Assembly: GCA_024138025.1 (NCBI GenBank)
Contig: JAMXBD010000395.1
Span: 310,001 to 374,000 of the forward strand
DNA length: 64,000 nucleotides
Source of the DNA: Combretum micranthum
Lineage: Eukaryota > Streptophyta > Magnoliopsida > Myrtales > Combretaceae
Direction: 5' to 3'
The translations under genes and the position numbers were made by a program. Below, in pieces: positions 60,300 through 64,000 of the stretch; position 1 is the stretch's first letter; each line of letters starts with the position of its first letter. The notes below the pieces were generated by a model. That model saw only the letters and a list, made by a program, of their open reading frames with translations. It had not been told where the DNA came from and searched no databases.

Positions 60300-60960
60300 T
60301 TGTTGTGATCAAGGATGATGGAAAACAGTCAATTTAAAGGGTATGGACTTTGACTTTTCACACCTTCTATTTGCTTCTGTTGGGCGAGGCGAGCATCAAC
60401 AATGCACTGATGATTAAGGAGGTACTGGATCTATTTTGCAAGCTTTCGGGATAGAAAGCAAATCCGAAAAATCTACTATTTTCTTCTCAAAAATGTTAAT
60501 GAGAATACCAAAAGATGTATTGCGGAGGAATGGCTTGGGCAAATACTTGGCATTCCAATAACAACTAGCGAACGACTCAAGACAGGCGACCTAAACTTCA
60601 TTATTGAGAAAGTTAGGACAAAGCTTGCTGGATGGAAGGGGAGATTTCTCAGTATGGAGGCAAGAAGAGTGATTATTGCTTCAGAAATTGAAGGCATAGT
60701 TAACTATAATGCACAGGTTATTTCCCTTACGCAAGAAACTCATAAATGAAGTTGAACAAATCGAGAAGAACTTTATATGGGGAACATCAGAGAAAAAGAA
60801 AGTGCATTAGGTTGCATGGAATGAGTTAAAGAAACGAGGGAGAAATGGAGGTTTAGGGTTGAAGGATCTCAATGCCAAAAACCAGCAAGTATTACTAAAT
60901 TACTGCGGAGGATAAAGAATTCGGAGTTTAAGTGGTCAAATTTCATAAAAATGAGATTGG
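60300..60960 (+). pseudogene. Truncated L1-type LINE reverse transcriptase fragment
   Basis: Pieces in shifting frames match the C-terminal half of plant L1 LINE ORF2: VLDLFCKLSG, KSTIFFSKM, LGKYL followed by IPITTSERLKTGDLNFIIEK, LAGWKGRFLSMEARRVIIAS, FIWGTSEKKKVH and VAWNELKKRGRNGGLGLKD. The order and spacing fit the region after the RT catalytic core. Frameshifts and stops (for example where Q is expected in SGQK, and in VH*VAW) make it dead. Neither end of the element nor a poly(A) tail is found, so it is a 5' and 3' truncated relic. Confidence 0.8.
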
Positions 60961-62194
60961 ACTTGAAGAGGGAGAAAGAAGAAAGAAGGGTTCACAGTTC
61001 TGCTTATCCTTTCTTAAGCAATGGGATTGGGTTGAAAGTCAACAAAAAGATAATAATGGCTGAATCTACTATTATTTTAACTCTTGTGAAACCAATTTCC
61101 ATGTATAACCTAAGTCTCTATCACAACGATGCCAACCTTTCCTATTTTATTACAGATTTCAAATATTCGTTCCCTCATCTTGAGCTACTTCACCAATAAA
61201 TGCCATTCTTGATTGTAATTGTAAAGAGCCATCCCATTCAAATTTATCAAAGTCGTTTCTGATGTATAAGTCTTCACATATAGAAGATTCTCCCTATAGT
61301 GAAGCACCCATGATTCACCAACTTCCGTGAAGAATATGCTTGTTTTCTTTCTCTAAAAAGTTGTAAATAAGAAATGACTATTTTAAAATAGATATATAGG
61401 CATTTAAAATGATTACAGTAATCAGATTATTAGTAACCGATGGATAATTAGACACAAACTTATTTCATATTTATCCTGGATAAGTTTATCATGGATTATT
61501 GATTCTTATTCTAAATTTACCAAATCAAATCTCTCTAAGTAATCTGATAAATAAACCAGATTTGATGAACTTTGTCACCTAGCTTGCGGATCAGGTCCGA
61601 AATTATTATTATTATTTAAACCCCTCTGCATGCGCTTCAAAAACAATGAATGGAACCTATTTATCAGTACCTCTAAAAGGGAAACCTACCCGATAAAATC
61701 AATGTTTACACCTGAATCTAGCACCCGAGAAAAATTCCAAAGCCCAAATGGCGAAAAGCAAAACCAACTAGTAGTACATAGCCGTTTAACTGTCGACTAA
61801 CAAGAGCCATATCACGCGTAGCTATTTCTTTATAGATTTTTACAATGGCCGGCAACCTCAATGTAAATTTCAAGTCCCTTAAGATCCTGACCAAGTTGAT
61901 ACTGCCATATACAAAGAATTCAAAGTGCATGGCTTTTTTTTTTTTTTTTTTTTTTTTTTTCAATTTATTCAAATCAGCATATAAATAGAAAGATTAAATC
62001 TATACTCGACATAGGAATAAGCAGTGTTGTTAGACCTTAATTAATATTTAACCGTATAATTCAATCCGATTGAATCTAATCCAACCTTAGAAATGGTTTA
62101 GTTCAACCTAGTTTTACTCATTGACCCTTGACCCTCTAGTATGTCTGGGTTTGAGTCAAACCCTAATCAGTATATTTATATTTAAAAATCCTAA

Positions 62195-62226
<32 letters not shown>

Positions 62227-62320
62227 TAAGCTGTTAATTTTAGTTTAAACCTAGCCAATGATAAACTGGCAGGCTTTTTAATACATATTATAATGTCTAC
62301 TTGTCCTAACTTACATAGAA
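60961..62320. other. Spacer; no gene recognised
   Basis: Holds a 30-odd-base T run at about 61929-61961, and an (AT)n run at about 62198-62226. Short frames at 60951-61199 (plus) and 61718-61972 (minus, beginning in the T run) have no recognisable domain. Confidence 0.5.
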
Positions 62321-62323
62321 CCA

Positions 62324-62331
62324 TATATATA
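62324..62331 (+). promoter_or_regulatory. TATA box of the small gene at 62424
   Basis: TATATATA about 95 bases before the ATG, in accatatatatatgac. Transcription would start near 62355-62365, leaving a CT-rich leader of about 60 bases. Inferred from position. Confidence 0.55.
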
Positions 62332-62423
62332 TGACATAACCATGCCTGCACGTTCAGTCCAGGACCATTTTTATCACTGCAAAAAAATTTGCAACAACAA
62401 TTCTTTTCTTCTCTTCACTTCTT

Positions 62424-62915
62424 ATGTCATTTTTCGATCACATTGCTAAGGATATGTCTATACAGAATCAGAGAACGGATTATATCATGGAAAAACTGCC
62501 CTTAAAGGCTGATGCTGATACCGATAGTGATTATATTGAAGACTATGAAGAGACAGACATTTCCTACTGGGGCTATGGCCGTGGCTGTTTCCGAGACCTA
62601 TGCGTTTGTTGGCGCCAGCAGAAGAATGGCAAAGACCATGTTCTGTTGCAGCAACAGCAAGGGGATCAAAGAGAGAGTTGGCTGATTGCAAGAGCTAAGG
62701 AAATTAGGCACATGTCTGAGGTTTTTGCAGGGCCTGAGTGGAAGAACTTCATTCAGAGATTTGGTTCGAATTCGGTTAGTAAGAGGAAACCTGTGCATTT
62801 CCAATATGATTTGAGTTGTTACACCCTTAATTTTGATAAGGGCATTGATGATTGTGAAGAAAGTTTCAGATTCTCGGATCGGTATGCTGCTCCGGTGAAT
62901 TTGAACAATGGCTGA
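62424..62915 (+). CDS. Small plant-specific protein of unknown function, 163 aa, no intron
   Basis: One open frame from ATG 62424 to TGA 62913-62915. The first ATG after a TATA box and CT-rich leader was chosen; a second in-frame Met is at residue 11. Features: acidic stretch DADTDSDYIEDYEETD (residues 30-45), an aromatic/Gly/Cys patch WGYGRGCFRDLCVCW (49-63), QQQQ (76-79), a basic amphipathic stretch with GPEWKNFIQRFG (103-114), then VHFQYDLSCYTLNFDKG (124-140) and a C-terminal FSDRYAAP (150-157). The pattern of GP-W-FI, FQYDxxxYxLNFD and F-RYAAP resembles a family of short, mostly uncharacterised, often stress-linked plant proteins that I know only by motif. No signal peptide or membrane span. 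Likely nuclear or cytosolic, which is inference. Confidence 0.75.
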   Translation: MSFFDHIAKDMSIQNQRTDYIMEKLPLKADADTDSDYIEDYEETDISYWGYGRGCFRDLCVCWRQQKNGKDHVLLQQQQGDQRESWLIARAKEIRHMSEVFAGPEWKNFIQRFGSNSVSKRKPVHFQYDLSCYTLNFDKGIDDCEESFRFSDRYAAPVNLNNG

Positions 62916-64000
62916 TGATGGAATTGTTTTATTGTTTGTGCATTATTCTTTATGTTTTTATGTCATTTGTTTTGAATACTTTTTGATCATCTGTATACAA
63001 TTTTTTTCCCCAGTTTTTGTTTTAAGATATGTCCAAAGATTGAATTTGCTATAGGCCTTTTGATTGTAAAGTTTTCCAACTGATACTAACAAGTTCATTT
63101 TCAAATCAAGAGTGAAAAATGTTAGCACAGTTATCATTGTAAAGACACTTCGATAACCATCCATCATATGCAGATCAAATCCAGAACTCTCAAAATATAT
63201 GAATTTTTTGAAAAAATATTGAGTGAATGATACATGCCACGTAGATATACACGTGGTATGTTACTACCTACTATATATTAACACAAAGATAATGTAGTGA
63301 GTAGTTTTCAATATAAACATCGTTCATATACCTATGTGTTAGGAAATTATTGGTAGTTACACACTATATGTATATTACATATAACGTGTAATACCCATTA
63401 AATCTTTTTTCGAATTTTATAGGATAGTAGTAAATTTTTAGGTTAACTTTCTTCCATCGTTAACGTATATGATACAATCAAAGCCTCTAAGAGAGGCTAT
63501 GGTTTATTTTATACTGGATATCAATGATTTAAGTCCAGTAAACTTCAATTTATGAACTAAGCCACCTTAAATTTAAATGATAGCGGCCAACTTCTCACAT
63601 TAGCGAGTTTGATCTCGGAATTATCATCCGTGCACGTTTTGTCAAGCTTGCTCCTCACAAGAGGTATATTCTTGAAAAGGACTAGAAATGTGAACTTGGG
63701 AATTTCATAGCTGGAAAGAGTGTGACAATTGACATGCTCTCTTTTTCAGGTATCAAAGTCTCCAGCTATCAACAATTTGTCTAATTACAGGTATCTTTAG
63801 TTTGGTGATCCTTATGCTAGAATCAAGATGATGCATAAATTCCTTGCTCTTTTATAGTTCTTGACACCAACATCCTATCTTAATGATGATAAGAATCACA
63901 GACTACTACTGTGAACACAACTTTCCCAGGAAATCTTCGGCCTAAAGCTTATTGTTTGATAATCTTCGGCAATCAATGTTTCGCCACGATTCAATTTCAA
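62916..64000. other. 3' flank of the small gene and spacer to window end
   Basis: The first 150-250 bases are probably 3' UTR. Beyond that I see AT-rich DNA with no domain, tRNA or repeat that I can name. Splice-like tttttcag|gt sequences near 63750 are not enough to call an exon. Confidence 0.35.

Noticed and set aside
61718..61972. Minus-strand 84-codon frame starting with poly-Lys
   Set aside because: The Lys run is the T-run read backwards; the rest has no recognisable motif or promoter.
1..64000. Undescribed defence, toxin or biosynthetic gene cluster
   Set aside because: Only three cellular genes are present and they are unrelated; everything else is transposon-derived or spacer.

Overview
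The window is nuclear DNA from a flowering plant, most likely a eudicot. Two spliced genes with GT-AG introns code for plant-specific families, the intergenic DNA is AT-rich, and most of the window is nested LTR retrotransposons of plant lineages (Tat-type and chromovirus Ty3/gypsy, SIRE-like Ty1/copia). There is no bacterial, phage or organelle gene set, CRISPR array, rRNA or tRNA gene. LEFT ARM (1-14893): A multi-exon membrane protein gene on the minus strand (exons 2301-2526, 923-1086, 459-640, 84-368; the rest lies off the left edge) is followed by about 5.5 kb of AT-rich spacer with foldback/MITE-like repeats. Next is a complete eight-exon minus-strand gene (8438-13348, 361 codons plus stop) for a hydroxyproline O-arabinosyltransferase of the HPAT1/HPAT2 type. 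CENTRE (14894-about 59129): This is one old Tat-lineage Ty3/gypsy element, about 11 kb of its own sequence, stretched to about 44 kb by three later insertions. Its 5' LTR, decayed gag-pol (plus strand), antisense ORF (minus strand) and 3' LTR are all recognisable. The insertions are: (a) at 20391-24700, the 3' half of a minus-strand SIRE-like copia element with an extra ORF behind pol; (b) at 25626-51510, a tandem trimer of a chromodomain Ty3/gypsy element arranged LTR-int-LTR-int-LTR-int-LTR, bounded by a single 5-bp target duplication AGTAC; (c) at 53750-56464, a solo LTR of another family, with perfect target duplication CTATT, inside the antisense ORF. RIGHT ARM (59130-64000): A MITE-like AT-rich repeat, a truncated L1-type LINE fragment, a short intron-free plant gene of unknown function with a TATA box (62424-62915), and spacer without recognised genes. 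HOW IT FITS TOGETHER: The cellular genes flank the transposon nest and show no functional link to each other. The most informative structures are the three-unit chromovirus array, the variant pattern among its four LTRs, and a reading-frame break at the same codon in all three copies. The many private one-base indels in the array may be sequencing noise rather than biology. I found no new enzymatic or defence system; the unusual content is transposon architecture.
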